From the NCBI RefSeq assembly GCF_039555335.1, contig NC_092642.1, positions 24,650,262-24,714,261 on the forward strand: a DNA stretch of 64,000 nt, given 5' to 3'. The DNA comes from Amphiura filiformis. Taxonomy: Eukaryota; Echinodermata; Ophiuroidea; Amphilepidida; Amphiuridae. The translations under genes and the position numbers were made by a program. Positions 27,499-42,400 of the stretch are shown here, one piece after another. The notes below the pieces were generated by a model. It saw only the letters and a program-made list of their open reading frames with translations. It was not told the origin of the DNA and searched no databases. The stretch's first letter is position 1. Every line of letters starts with the position of its first letter.

Positions 27499-30400
27499 GT
27501 TATTATTATTAGTAGTATTATTTTAGTTTGACAAAGTAGTCCCGTTTTACAGTAGACTTAGCTCTATATCGCATTTTATACATGTATCTTAGCATGTATC
27601 TGCTCCCCGACCGTATGGGGAATCCCCCCTTGTCATGTAATAGCGTGACTATCTCCTCCCAAAGCTTTTTTTTATCCCAGAAATACTTTCCGTGTCTCTC
27701 CAAATTTTGAGGATAGCCAATGTTTCCTTGTCATTCCAATTGACCCCTCTATTGCGTTTATTTATATTAACATTTGCAGCTGCAGCCATGATGATATCAC
27801 GCAGTAAATTACTCTGCTTAAAAGTTTGCGCCAGTGATATACTCACAATTATATCCGACAGCCCAATAGTGCTGTCCATACGTAATTTCTATTACCGGAC
27901 GTAACGTTTCGATCGGTCTTAACAGCTCTTAACGCTGGTCATCTTCAGCTTTAAATTGTCGGATTTAAAGCACAATACGTCGTTATATCCGATGCTCATT
28001 CACACTGCCACTTATATCCGATACTACATGTATTACCGACGTAATCTAAGTCCGGCAATAAGTGATTTAAGTCCGACTGTGTGAACACGACTGTCATCTT
28101 CGGCTTTAAATTGTCGGATTTAAAGCACATTACGTCGGATATACAGGGTGTCAAAAAAAGAGGCCCCTCATTGCGCCCTCTTTTTCTCCTATTTTTTGAT
28201 CAAATATAGTATTGAGAAACCTTTCGTTAGCTATAATAAACTAAAACAATTATATCAATCGGCTCACAACTTTTGAAGATATGCTCTTTTAAAGAAATGA
28301 ACCCGTTTTTCACTCTGTCCACGGCGAAGGTTTGGCTACTTCAAAGATTGAAAAGGAGTACACATACCATGCATGAATATCAAACATTCCTCAATGATAA
28401 CTTTATAAAATAACTTTATTTATGGAATGGGCTTTACCGGTGGGTTGGGCAATGGATTTTGTTAATAGTGTCATTAATTTGTGGGTAAAATGGATGCCGA
28501 ATGGGACTTCTTTTGCTTTACTTGCAATTACTTATTTTTTCTTAGTTATTTATGCCTTTTTGTTTTATTATGTTTCTTACTTTCTTACTTTGTTGTTTCT
28601 TGCTTTCTTTTTTTTATTTACAACATAAGTCATTTCTCTTTTTAGGATAAAAGGTAGCCCTAAAAGGCTGTTTGGTTTGTATTTGGTTCTTCTGAAGTGA
28701 GTTTACTATGCTGCTCTGCCCTCTATCTGGTTGCCTCCTTGGCGAATACAGGTTTCAGCCCTGGTCCTCATTGCATCAATTGCGTTGCGTACCATCCTTG
28801 TGCGCCAGATACTTGCGAATGCATTCAGTAATACGTTTGCGAAGATCCTGGATTTTGTCACAAAGTAAAAATCAAGTGGTGTGAGGTCTGGTAATCGTGT
28901 AGGCCACTCCACACCATATGCCACCACAACCACTCTGTTTGCTATCCGTGGACAGAGTGAAAAACGGGTTCTTTTATTCAAAAGGGCATATCTTCAAAAG
29001 TTGTGAGCCGATTGAAATAATTGTTATGGTTCATTAAAGCTAACGATTAAAGGTTTCTTTACTAAAATATATTTCATCAACTTTTCAGAAATAGGTGAAA
29101 AAGAGGGCGCAATGAGGGGCCTCTTTTTTGGGGGACCGGACACCCTGTAGTTATATCCGACGTTCATTCACACTGCCACTTATATCCGATACTATTACCG
29201 ACGTAATTTAAGTCCGGTTTTAAGTGGTTTAAGTCCGACAGTGTGAACAAGGCTTAATGTGGACGCGCTAAGGGATTAGCGGAAAATATTTAATTCGATC
29301 GGACATAAGCCTAGATAAAATATTACCGGTAATAAGTGCATGTGTGAACACAGCTTATGTTTACGTGGTTAGTGGTTTTAAGGGCTGATGGATTTTTTAA
29401 ATGTCGATGAAATGGGAGGAGTTTGCCATGTTTGCTGTAAATTGTTGCACAGTCCGTGTTGATCGAGTTTCCTACTCTTTTGTGTAGGTATTTACAGAAT
29501 CTTGAAATAAGAATTATGCTAGCTAATTGCGATTTCGGAATGCAACGAAGACATGTTCAAACCTCCTCAATACAGAAAATTCTACCCGATTTCACAGCCT
29601 CGTAGACTATTATTTCTCACATGTTATTTTCACTCTAAATTAAACAAGATTCTATTTGTTAGGTGAAAAGACTTCTAGAGATACCAGTTTACATGTCCAT
29701 ATTCGATTGATGGTAATACTATAAACCAATTTTAATATCTTAATATCTTTAGATTTATGGGAACCATATTTTGTACATTTTAACGCCAATTTTGGTACAA
29801 ATTTGTCAGTTTTACCGAAGTTATTGGACAGGAACGAACACCTATATAGGTTCTCAGACAAGCTAAGAGCGCTAGGTTATTATACTAGTTTTACTTACGA
29901 TTCGTAGAATGATTCCTTTTGAGAATTAAAATAATCCTTTTGAGAACTTGTTTTTGGAGTGTTGCCATTCAAGAATGATGCAAGTCAAAAACAAATCGGG
30001 ACATGGTAGGGCCCGTAACTACATTAATATGTAACCCAAATGTCCATGTTATTTATGGTACTATGTTCATGTATAATATACAATTTTAAAACAGTGTTTA
30101 TAATTTTCTAACGTGCGTTGCGGGATTCTTTCTCCCATTTGAGTTTTAATGTATATACCTTCGCTAATGACAGTCAATTTCAAATCACTGAGGGCTGGCA
30201 ACACCATCAATTCTGTAAAACCTTTGACACACGAAAAGGCATGAAACCGTTCCGCTTGGTTTGTTACATACAGGACAGGTCTAAGTTGACCGAGGGACAC
30301 GTCTCTCATTCGATTCCATCGGCTGTTGATAAACTAGTGGATTCGACCTACCATCATGGTGATTTCTGCTATGAAGATATCGTGGCGATGACACTGTGTA

Positions 30401-33400
30401 CCCTCTGTACGGATGTTACATCACAATTCTGTATTATTATTCAAGTTTGTTACGTGTGTCTGTCATCGACTTGACAACAGGCACACCCCAGGTGCAAACA
30501 ATTGTAACTTGAGGAAAATCGTGTTTATGACTAAATAATAGTTTTAGGTATTGTTCCGTTAGTTTCAGTATGACCCATACCTACCACCCATCTAGAATCA
30601 GTCCCCATAAGTCACTTAAACCAATGGTTTGTTTAAAATTGGTTTAAAAATTACAGAAGAATCAGTTGGTATTAGGAGGGCTCGCCAAGTGAAGGGATTG
30701 CCTGAGGAAGTCAGGAAAATGTGCCACTTGAGAAGAAAAGCCAGAGTCTTGATGTTTAACATCCCCTCAGTTCCAAACCACGGTTGTTTGAAGTGATCAT
30801 TTATTAAATTTTCCAACAAAACATTATTTAATGTTCAATTCTAGACCTGGACAATACCAACAACAGTATCACAATAAATAAGTACTTGTATTTCCAGCTC
30901 TTTTTAACATAGATTTTCGTTTCTTTTCCAACTTATACATCTTTTTCTGCTTTTTTGTAGTATTTTTTATTCTATAAACTGTATATTTCTGTGCACATTG
31001 AGGGCGCTATTTACATATATTTCAAATTTAAGACAAACATGAATCACTGGAAACAGCCCCAGATGAAGTAATGAAGTGCTGGGAGGAATACTGCAGTAAA
31101 CATCTGAATACAGAATTCCCCAAATACTGTAATATACTTAACTCCATCGCGGAGCCTGTCAACACCGCTACATCAATTTTGCCCTTTTCCATGGATGAAG
31201 TTGAAGAGGCTATCAAGAAGCTTAAAAACAACAAAGCCTGTGGTTGGGATAAGATCTCAGCAGAAGTGTTGAAAGCAGGAGGACCTATGTTGAAAAACAT
31301 ATTATTGAAGATCATCAACACAGCCTGGGCTGAAGAAAAAATCCATGAAGACTGGAGTAAATGTCTAATAACCCCTGTGTACAAGAAGGGCGACAAACTA
31401 AACCCAGCCAACTACAGAGCTATTACCCTCCTGTCAATCCCGGGAAAAGTATTCTGTAGGAAGGTTCTTAACCGAATACAACAGACTGTAGATAACCATC
31501 TGAGAGAGGAACAGTGTGGGTTCAGGAGTTTCAGAGGTACCTCAGATGCGGTATTTACAGTACGCCAAATCTTTGAAAAGGCTAAAGAAAGACGCGTTCC
31601 AATACACTGAACTTCGTACACTTCAAAGCAGCATTTGACACAATATGGAGGGACGTCATTTGGAAATGTTGGCGATCAGTAGGAGTAAACACCAAACTGG
31701 TAAACCTAATTGCAAAAATGTACGACCAAACCAAATGTTCAGTCGTGGTAAATGGAAAGATCGTCGATTGGTTTGAGGTCCTAGTTGGTGTTAGACAGGG
31801 ATATCTTCTCTCACCATGTCTCTTGATGGGTGGCAGGTGCATTAAGAACATCCGATATAAAGATGATACCACACTCATGGATATGGACTTTGAGAACCTG
31901 CAAATCTCCACTAATGAACTGGAAAAAGCATGCAGCAGCTGGGGAATGAAAATTAACCAAACAAAATGCAAGATCATGTCTGACGATCCAAAAGATATCA
32001 TGCTGCACCAAAGGCCCATTGACAAAGTAAATGACTTAGTCTTTCTGGGTAGTAGTGTGCGCTCAGTAGAAGAGGATATTAAATGTCGCACAAAGTTGGC
32101 AGCCTGGGCATTTGGGAGATTGAAAAATACCATCTGGTCTAACCATGACATCACCAGATCGCTGAAAGTAAGGATCTACTAGTCGCTCATCCTCCCTATT
32201 GCCACTTATGGGTCAGAATCCTGGGCGTTACGTGAATCCGATCGACACAGATTGGATGTTTTTGAAATGCGATGCCTTAGGACAATGCTCGGAGCTTCTC
32301 TACTTGACAAAATACGCAATAATTCCATCAGACAGAGCCTCAACATCACTAGCCCTGTCAACGATGTTATTTGCCAGAGACGTTTGAAATGGGCTGGGCA
32401 TATCCTCTGGACGCCTCAACATAGGCTTCCCCACCAAGCCTACATTAACAACTTCAGCAAGAAAAAAACACCAGGTCTTTCACCAACCAGATGGAGTAAC
32501 CAAATTCAGAGGAACCAGGGAATGACACCACAAGAAGCAAAGACACAAGCAGCAGAAAGGAGGCTTACTCGGCAGAGGGCAAAGGGCAAAGTCAAGTTAA
32601 AATTGGCCGACATTGATTCATTTTACTTTGTTGATGTTCCAACATTTTTGCAGTCCTCTAACACTTTAGACTAGACATATCATGTCTGTTTTGGCCCCTT
32701 TTTTTTACCTCACTAGGTAGTGATACGTGTAAAGAAGACGACTTTAGTTGTGAAACCTCGTCTCTTGATGAAAATGGTAAACGCATTGTGGAATGCTTCA
32801 ACCAGTCATTCATTTGTGATGGTGATATTAATTGCTATGACATGAGAGACGAAAGTAATTTGTACTGTGCAGGTAAGAATATTATTTGCTCTCACAACAA
32901 AAATTGAGATCTTACCTCAATATTTCGACGTGGTTGAATTAGTGAAATGCATATAACAATTAATCATAAGAATGACGCTAAATCCACGGCTGTTATTAAT
33001 ACCAACGCTTACTTATAGCCAATTCCGGTGGTCTGCGGGTAAGAATTGAGGCCAGATATCTGTTACAGCTTGGATGAATTTTCGTTGAGACCGGGAGATG
33101 GTGTTATATACTACAGGGTGTCCAACTAAAAAGAGGCCCCTCATTGCGCCCTCTTTTCGCCTATTTCTGAAAAGTTGATCAAATATATTTTGGTATGTAA
33201 AGAAACCTTTAATTGTTAGCTTTAATAAACCAAAACAATTATTTCAATCGGCTCAAAACTTTGCTCAAAGATATGCCCTTTTAAGACAAGTACCCGTTTT
33301 TCACTCTGTCCACGGATAGCAAACAGAGTGGTTGGGATTGGTCATGCTGTGGAGTGGGCTGCAAGATCACCAGACCTCACACCACTTGATTTCTTCATTT

Positions 33401-36400
33401 GTGGCAAAATCCAAATCTTTGCAAACGTATTACTGCTTTATTCGCAAGTATCCGGCGCACAACTTAATCATTGCCTCAGGGATATTGCTTAGAGTCTTAG
33501 CTTTTATATGATACCCTATTTGTTAGGAATTATCTTCAAATCTCTCTTAGAAAATTACAAATAAGTGAGGCTACATGAGCTCGGTTGCTACGCATTACAG
33601 GCCAATATGAGTGCCTCGTTAAGAAATTAAGTGCTAATTAAGCAGTTAAAGAAGAACTTTTTTTTTTTTTTGGCTGAAATATGTAACCTAATATCTTATT
33701 CATAAAAGGAAACAATTAGATTGATGTTAATAATAGTTTAGACTGAATTATACCAATTAAAAGACCAGTGGTGGGTACACAATGCAATTGGTAGGTCTAT
33801 TCTTGCTTATGACCAAATGTGTTTGGAGAACGACGCAAGGAAGGAGTTTAGTATTTGGGAGAATGCAGCTCCATTTTCGTGTGAGGATTTTGTACCCAAG
33901 GATTTATAAATGCAAGTGTACAATAGACTTCGCTGATTTTCGCAGGACAAGTAAATAAGGATATATGCTTCAGCTGTCCAAAATATTGCAAGAACTCTAG
34001 AAGAAGACTGCTGGTTAAGTACTGAGTAGTTAAAATATTACTGTGATTGTGTGATTATTTTATATGTGCATTTTGTTAGCTTAATCAAACAGTGTATTTG
34101 TGTTGTGTATTCGTGTGAGTTCGGGTAAACGTAATTTTATCCTTGAGTCAAGTACGATTCGTAACAAAAAATTGGGGGCTCATCCGGGAAATACACTGTA
34201 AAAAGAAAGTTGACATTAACTAACAGGGTCTTGAAAGTGAAAGTACAGTATGGCAGAGTTCAATGCAGAAGAGTTTCTTGAAACTATAGATTGGGAGAAG
34301 TTTGATGAGTTTAAGAAGCCTGATTTATTAGCATTTGCCAAACATTATGAATTGAAAGTAAAGCAAGCTACAAGAAAGCAAATAATCACTGAATCCCTTG
34401 AATTCAAAAATCGGAGCAACTTTAATTTGTCACCCTGTTTAACATGCAAATTGACCTTGAACCTGTTGAGCCTCATAACTTGGGACTTTATGTCCTGTGT
34501 GCAAATGTGTTACATTTTTGTGATCCTTAGACCCATACATATAATTTGACATGTTTTTAGTGAATTTGGAGCATGTTTAGTTTTTGTCCCCTATAATGAG
34601 CATATAGGGGGTTTGGGGTCTCTTTTAAGGGTCGCTGGGTTCCAATATAACTTGGCAGACAAAATATTTGAATTCAGCATACCCGAATTTACCAAATTGA
34701 TTTGGGTACCAGCTTTTACGCGAACTTGACGCTTGATGCTTAAATAAGCACATACGGTATTTCCAAAATAGAACCAGTCTGTCATGCTTAAAGTTGTACA
34801 ACATTTAGTAACGTTTGCCTGTTTATACAATGTATGGAGATAGTGGCAAGTTCGGATATTTTCTTTAGTGAACCATATTTTATAATTTGTCCTCAAGATT
34901 ACAAAAAATGACTTCGGCAATTATTGTTCTTGTGCAAAGATTGATGAAATTTTGTTTAAATGCATGTTTGAACCATATTTTATAATTTGTCCTCAAGATT
35001 ACAAAAAATGACTTCGCAGTAGTAAGCTGACGATATTTAAAATATAGGTGCGATTTTGGCTAACTTGACTCAGTCAGAAGTCAGAAGAAAATCATTGATT
35101 TTTTTTAATTTAGTTGATTACGGTCACACTTCAAACAAGTGAAACATGCAATGTTAATAAATAACATGATTAGATATGATTTCAGGGCGGCATACATTAG
35201 TCGCCTTGTTACAATATTATCCATGATTAAACCTCTTCTTTTTTTAAATTATAATCAGTTGACGTTATTTCGCCGGTGATCAAAAACAGGGAATTTGTAG
35301 ATTTTCCTGTGACTGTCGAATTTGTTGACGGAATTGAGCCAAGAGGCGCAAGGGCAAATTGGGAAGAAATAATAGCAACAGACAACTTCGGCGATGAACA
35401 ACTTCAAATTGAAAGAGGTAATTGTGCAATATCTTACACTGACTTAAGGAATGGGGTATGAACGTTTGGACAGTATTTATTGTGGGACATCAGAGCACAT
35501 CAGACATATCGAATTGCATTCTGAATACGAAGAATGTCCTTCTGATATCAAATAATTTTGATTTTTTGAAATTCGCAATATAATACACATTTTATGGAAA
35601 ATCATTGGTATTTTAGATATTTTACAGTACTCGAAGTATACTTTATAAATCTGATGATTTATACTTGGAGTGTATGTAGGTGGGATGAAAAGCCGACGAT
35701 CAATTGAACATTTTGACCTTTCGTATTGAAGATATGGATTTTTTCCCAAAACACCAAAAAAAATTAGGTCTTTTGGGAAAAAATCCATATCTTCAATATG
35801 AAAGGTCAAAATTTTCAATTGATCGTCGGCTTTTCCTCCCAGCTACATACACTTTAGGAATATATCATTAGATTTATAAAATTTACTTCGAGGACTGTTA
35901 TATATCAAAAATGTGAAAAATATCAAATTTTAATAATTTGTCATAAAATGTGCATTATATCGTGAATTTCCAAAAATGAAAAATTATTTGATATCAGAAA
36001 GAAATTCTGCGTATTCAGAATGCAATTTGATATGTCTAATCTGCTCTCATGTCCCACAAAAAAATATGTCGAAACGCTTAAAACGCTCATTCCAGATCCC
36101 TTAAGGGCTCGGATTTTTGTAGGACCTGAGAGCACATCAGACATATCGAATTGAATTTTGAATACGAGGAATGTCTGATGATATCAAATAATTTTGGTTT
36201 TTTGAAAATACAAATATAATACACGTTTTATATCAAATGATTAAAAATTTAAGCTTTTTGTCTAATGGTAAATAAACTGAAACTGAAATTGATATTTTTG
36301 AAAGTTATCATATATACTGAAAGTGTATGTAGCTGGGATGAAAATCCGTCCATCATACGAAAATATTGCCCTTTCGTATTGAATCTATATATTTTTCCCA

Positions 36401-39400
36401 ATGAAACACCAACAAATGTAGGTCTTTTTGGGAATAAAATTTATATCTTCAATATGAAAGGAAAGATAAAACTTTCATTTGATCGTTGGCTTTTCATCCC
36501 AGCTACATACACTTCAAGTACATATCATTATATATTTAAGTTTAATTCGAGGACTGTTAAAAATCAATAGTATAAAAAATATTAAATTTTAATAATTTGC
36601 CATAACATTTGTAGTATATCACGAAATTTAAAAAAAAATCAAAATTATTTGATATTCATCGTATTCAGAATTCAATTCGATGCCTGATGTGCTCTCAGGT
36701 CCCACAAAAAATACTGTGCAAACGTTGCTGCTATCCAATTCCTTAAAATTGGTTATTAATTTTGCTCAGTACCTACAGATTTAAATCTTCATAGGCTGTC
36801 TGTTTGTCATTCATTCATGTCATTCGACTGCGAAGCAGGCGACTACAAAGTTTCTCCATGTACTACGATCTGAAGCCAATGTGGCAACGGCATCTGGCAG
36901 TAGAAAGTTGTCGAAATCCCCCAACAGTTTTTGCACATAAGACAAGAAGGATGTTCTTTGCCTTCCAGGTCTTCTTTTACCATGTAATGGGGTGTAGAGA
37001 GCATTATCTTCTGCATGGTTCATCTTCCTGCATCCTCAGGATATGTCCCAGGAATCGTAGTTGTCGTGATCTGACAGAGTTGATAAGAGGCACAGTATTG
37101 GTGATGGTATAGACCCTTTCATTACTAATAGGGTCAGTGCGCTTGATGTTCAGCATTATCCTGTAATATGATGTACCAAAAGCGTTGAATTTACTTTCCA
37201 TGTCAGTAGATATCACCCAGGACTCGCAGCCATAGAGCAATACTAGACAAGTAGGATGTTCTTTACAGTGCTAGAGCCCATCATGGGACCAAGATATTTA
37301 AAATCGGTGACATACTTGATGGGTTCTCCGTATACTTGGAGTGGTGGCTGAGGATTGCAGTTGATGGTCATGTACTCAATTTTGGGAACACTGGCTTTCT
37401 GCTGCAGCTGCTGTTCTGGTCAGCTGTGCCTGTGCCCGCGGGATAGAAGATTCAAGTAAGGCAATATCATCAGCGAAATCCAAGTCGTTCAAAACCTTGG
37501 CAGGATAACGCCTGGAGCGACGGGTGTGTTTCAACACCACTCTTAGTCCCCTCGATAGCCATCGTCATCAAATAGTCGATGAGAACAATGAATAGGAATG
37601 GGGCTAGAACCAGAGGCGGATTTAAGGAAAATGGCCCTGTCAGCAAAATATCCTGGGGGCCCATCAGTAAAGAGGTAGAATCAGGAGCGTGTCTGAACTT
37701 TTTGTCTGATGGAGGGCAAGAAAAAAAATGACCAGTGAGCATTAGTCCGGCCCAATGTTATGAGATATGTGCGAGCAGTGCGCAAATATTCATTCCATTT
37801 CATATTTGAGGAAGGCATGTGCACTTAAGTGCCCAATGCTTGGTTTAAGTATAAGATCGACGGTGGTGGAAGGAGATTATAATTTAGGGGGAGATGAACA
37901 TAGAGTTTAGCAGGACATTTTACGGTGCGTGCGAAGCGCGCGAAAAAAGTTCAATTTAGCCGAAAATAAAGGTGAATTTTGCTATATAACTGGCCATTGC
38001 GTGCGAAGCGCTCAAAATTATGCAATGTTACCCTATTTTGGCTCAAAACATGGTGTATTTTTGGCTGAAAGGGAAGATGCAAGGGCAATATTTGGGGACC
38101 TAAAATTTTGGGGCCCTGGGCCAGGCTAAAATTTGGAGGCCCCAAACTCACCGTGAAGAAGACATGTACACTCAAGTGGCCAGTGCTTGGTTTAGATATA
38201 AGATCGACGGTGGCGGTAGGAGCATTACAATTTAGGGGGAGATGAGCATAGATCTTCGTAGTACAATTGTGCGCGCGAATTTCAGTTTAGGTGAAAATGA
38301 AGGTGAATTTTGCTATATAACTCGCTATATAAGCGCGCAAAATTATGCAATTTCAGGGCAATTTTTGGGGCCCCAAAAAAGTTGGGGCCTGGGCCCGGGC
38401 CCATCTGGCTCTATGGTAAATCTGGCCATGGGGCCCCGGACCCATACTATATAGATGACCTACTTGTATTTTGAGAATGTATAATGCTCTAGGATTATCA
38501 GCATACCAACTCGTAATCCTGATTTAATCGCAACAGTATTCACAAATATTAAATTTGGGCCCCTGGGGCCCTTGACCTTTGACCTCTTGCTGGGGCCAAA
38601 ACGGGCAAAATAAAACTTTCGGGTAGGGCCCTAGGTGTGCAACATGCCAGGTCTGTTATCGTTTTTAGTTTTAGAGCTGCTATAGCATTGGCACTCATGT
38701 GGATAGAGGAGAAGGAGAAGCAACCCGAGAATCATAAATGCGGGCATAAATAGAATGGCCTCTTGCACGTACGGGTAAATATATAACCTTTTCGTTTTTA
38801 TTCTACCCACCGCACCTTGGAACCTTGCAGAAAACAATTAGGCCTTAAGCTAAAAAAAAAGAAAGCAGGGGGGCCCTTTGGCCAAAATGGCAGGGGCCCT
38901 TGTCAGCAACTGCTGACTTGCTGACAGCTTAAATCCGCCACTGGCTAGAACATCCCCCTGCAATACTCCAGTAGTCACTAGGAAGGGATCCGAGATGTTG
39001 CCATCTACCAATACGGCACTTTGCGAATTAGTATACAGTACACGTATTGCCTTTACGATTATCTCCGGGATACCATAGTGCCGCAAAACAGAAAACATCA
39101 TCTTCCTGTTAATTGAATCAAAGGCTTTCTTGAAATCAATGAATGTTATAGTTAGTGGAAGTTGGTAACTATGGAAAGCCTCCATGATTCTACGGAGGAT
39201 ATCCGTTTGCTGTGCACAGCTTTTGCCTGGACTAAATCCGGCCTGGTTACTTCTTAATACAGGATCAACATGGTCCCTAATTCTATTCAGTAGGATCCTA
39301 TTATACACCTTAGCTGCAACTGACATCAGTGTGATTCCTCTATAATTGTTCATGAGGCTGAGGTCTCATTTCTTTGGAAGGGGAACAATAACATTGGTAA

Positions 39401-42400
39401 TCCACTGTTCCGGTGGCGTAAGCTTTGTAAAAACTTCTACGCAGAATTTATGGATGATGTCTACCATAGCTTCATCACCGCCCTGGCGTGCCTCAGTGGT
39501 AATCGCACAGTCCAGTCCAGCAGCTTTGTTTGTTTTTATTGCTTGAATGGCTTTTCTTGTCTCTTCCAGGGTAGGGGGATCAGCACAAATAGGCAAGTCC
39601 TGGTCGGCGGGTGGTGGGAGATCAGATGTTGGTGGTCAGCAAGGCACAAAAGTAGTCCTTCCACTCACCAAGTAGTTCTTTGTCACTTGAGGGGATTGTC
39701 CCATCTCTCTTCTTCACTTTGGGATTTGATCTCTTCTTCTTCTTCCCCGAGATGTCATGGATTTCCACGTGGTGTTGTAATTGCCATTTTCATTTGCTAC
39801 TTGCAGGTCTTCCATCTGCCTGTGTATAGAGGCAAGTTCATCAGTCCTATATGACTCGTTGAGCTGGGTGTTGAGCTTTCTCGACACTTCTCTGGCGCGG
39901 TGAGTTCTAACAAGTAGATATGTCTTCTTAGCTGCATCTCTTTCTGATCTCAACTTGAGGGTCTTGTCTGTCACCCAGCTTGGCATTCCACAGGGGCTAC
40001 ATTTTCCCACAACCTTTTCCGCGACTTCTTCTACTACTTTCTCAAACATTTCATACCTCTCAGAAATTGGTGACTGGTTGTTGTCGTCACACTGGAGGAC
40101 CTGGAATCTGTTTGAAAGTTCAATCTGGAAACTGTTCTTAGTAGGAGCATGAAACAGCTTCTTCCAGTTGTACTTAGGCCTCTTACAAGGTTTACCTTTG
40201 GTGGTTCGGAGACTGGTGTGCAGTCGTATGCTGAGTATTCGATGGTCTGAATCCAGCTCTACAGAGTTACAAGCTCTGCAATTGCGCAGGGAATTGACCC
40301 ACTTGCTATTGACAAGGATGTGGTCCAGTTGGTGTTTTGATCCATGTTCAGAGACGACTTTTGGGTTGGGGAAATCTTGATTGTGAAGGACGGAGCTGAT
40401 ATGATATGATATGATATGATTTTATTAACAACATCGCGGCCAAACGGCCGAATTGCATTATACAAGAAACAAATAACATGAAAGAAATCAATTACACATA
40501 ATTATAAAGCAGAAAAGGGCAACTTCGCATGGAAAACAGCAGAGAGATGCAAAAGGGCACAATGGGAAGCCACTAGCACGCAAGCTACTACTGCTTATTT
40601 AACAGTTTAATGTAGTAGGGAATGGGGCTTTCAGCAAATCTGCTTGTGCGTGCACGCAATTTGGAGATATGGGCTGCATTTCTCAGCTGTCTTCCATGGA
40701 CTTCACTTCTACTAGGAGGGAGCAACATGTTGGTACGCTCTGATTTAGCAAGCGATTGCGCGAACTTAAGCGAGTGTTGTTCCCTCCTGGCAGAGAGAGA
40801 GTCTAGCTTACATACATTAACTGCATTATCATACGAAATATAATTAGCACCCAAATGATTCTGCATGCCCTTTTTTGGACTCGCTCAAGTGTACTTGATT
40901 GTTTAACAGTGAGCGATGAATGACAAATGGCATCAGAATATTCCAAAAGGGGACGTATGTAACCAACGTAAACTGTGGTCAGCTCCAAAACGTTGAAACC
41001 AAAACGTTTCAGAGAACGGAGCATGAAGACGCGTTTGTTAGCAAACATGCACATGTGATCCACCTGAGCATCCAATTTAAGATCTTGCTGTATGAAGATG
41101 CCCAGGAATTTGGCAGATGAAACAAAAGAAAGCAATGAATGGCCTATCTTCAGAATGGGATGAGAAGGTGGGTTTCTCATGAAACAGATTTGAATGGCTT
41201 GACATTTGTCAGGGTTGAGTTTCAGGTGGTTACTTACAAACCAGTCCAGGAAGTCATCAAGATCAGACTGAAGGTTGCCTTTCTCACTACACGCACGGTT
41301 CTCAACGAATGTGAGATCGTCGACATATTTCCAGTAGTGAGAACTGCAACCTTGAGCAGCGTCGTTGATGACAGCCTGGAAAATGATGGGACCAAGTTTG
41401 GTACCTTGCGGGACACCAGCACACAAGGGGGCATACTCAGACACGGTTTGGTTATATCTCACACACTGAGTGCGATTATTGAGGAAACTGCAAACCCAAG
41501 GAACGATAGCCCCCCGGACCCCCAAAGCAATCAACTTTTCAACAGCTATATTGTGATTTACCAGGTCAAATGCCTTGGAGAAGTCCGTGAGGACTACCGT
41601 TCCTACATTGTTGCGTTTGTCTGAACCTTGGAAAAGTGTGTGTACAAGATTGATTAGGTAATGAGATGTTGATATACCACTGACATTCCCAAATTGTTTA
41701 ATATCTATGTATGGTTCAATGTCATACACAATCCATTTTGCCACAAACCCTTCGGCAACCTTAGCAAAAATATCAGTAAGTGATATAGGCCTCATTTTAT
41801 CAATGCTGGGTGGGTGTTGCTTTGGAATGGGGACAACAATGGCAGATTTCAACTGGTGTTGCACAATTCCCTCCTCAAAAGAACAATTCAACACATTTGT
41901 TAAAGGGCCACTCAGTTCATAAGCAAATTCCTTTATGATTTTGGGAGGAATTCCATCCGGGCCACTTGATTTTGAAGTTTTAACTCTCTTAAGCTCTCTA
42001 TACACATCCCATGGATAAAGAACGGGGGCAGGTTTCACAGCGGGCAAAAAAGGTTGGAAGCTCAGAATGATCCAAGGGATTAACACGGGAGGATACGCTC
42101 ACAAACTTGGAATTAATGGCATTAGCCATTGCCTTGTGGTTAGCCCTATCCACTCCTGGGATGTGCATGTCAAGATCAGAATTGCTAGAATTAAGCATAC
42201 ACTTGATTTGTTGATACCATTTACGAGGTTCAGTCTTTTGCAACTTTCTCACTCTGTCCGAATTATAATTCACTTTAGCTTTTTCAATTTCTCTTTTCAC
42301 CTCATTACGCAACTGGCGCCATTTTGAGGTTTCATGAGCTTCAAATTCTGCTTGACGTTTTGATATGAGTTTCTTTATACATGGAGTGATCCACGGTTTA

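Larger units (their letters stand above)
26233..28091. mobile_element. Foldback Harbinger-like element with Myb/SANT-like gene remnants
   Basis: The ends are perfect inverted repeats of 33 bp, 26233-26265 (GTCGTGTTCACACAGTCGGA...) and 28059-28091. The two arms carry the same sequence in opposite orientation (for example GGGGAATTCCCCACACGGTC near 26767 against its relative near 27600), so the element is a giant hairpin around an (ATT)n tract at 27400-27530. Both arms encode parts of a Myb/SANT-like DNA-binding domain: NDKETLAILTIWRD, then KKLWEEIVTLLHDKGEFPTR and DHPYWDDLHEF, split by frameshift. Such domains accompany PIF/Harbinger transposases; no transposase is present. Assignment to that superfamily is an inference. 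Confidence 0.7.

Noticed and set aside
27395-27525. Possible CRISPR-like or regular array
   Set aside because: It is an (ATT)n microsatellite without spacers; the genome is that of an animal.
30118-30474. 118-codon ORF as an additional exon of the channel gene
   Set aside because: No acceptor and donor in phase 1 enclose it, it resembles neither a DEG/ENaC finger domain nor LDLa/HYR, and exons 7 and 8 already join in phase without it.
38242-38454. Short ORFs inside the hAT element
   Set aside because: No transposase motif; repeats of GGGGCCC phrases give open frames by composition.
39346-41624. Plus-strand ORFs of 66-161 codons
   Set aside because: Antisense shadows of the minus-strand LINE A and LINE B reverse transcriptases.
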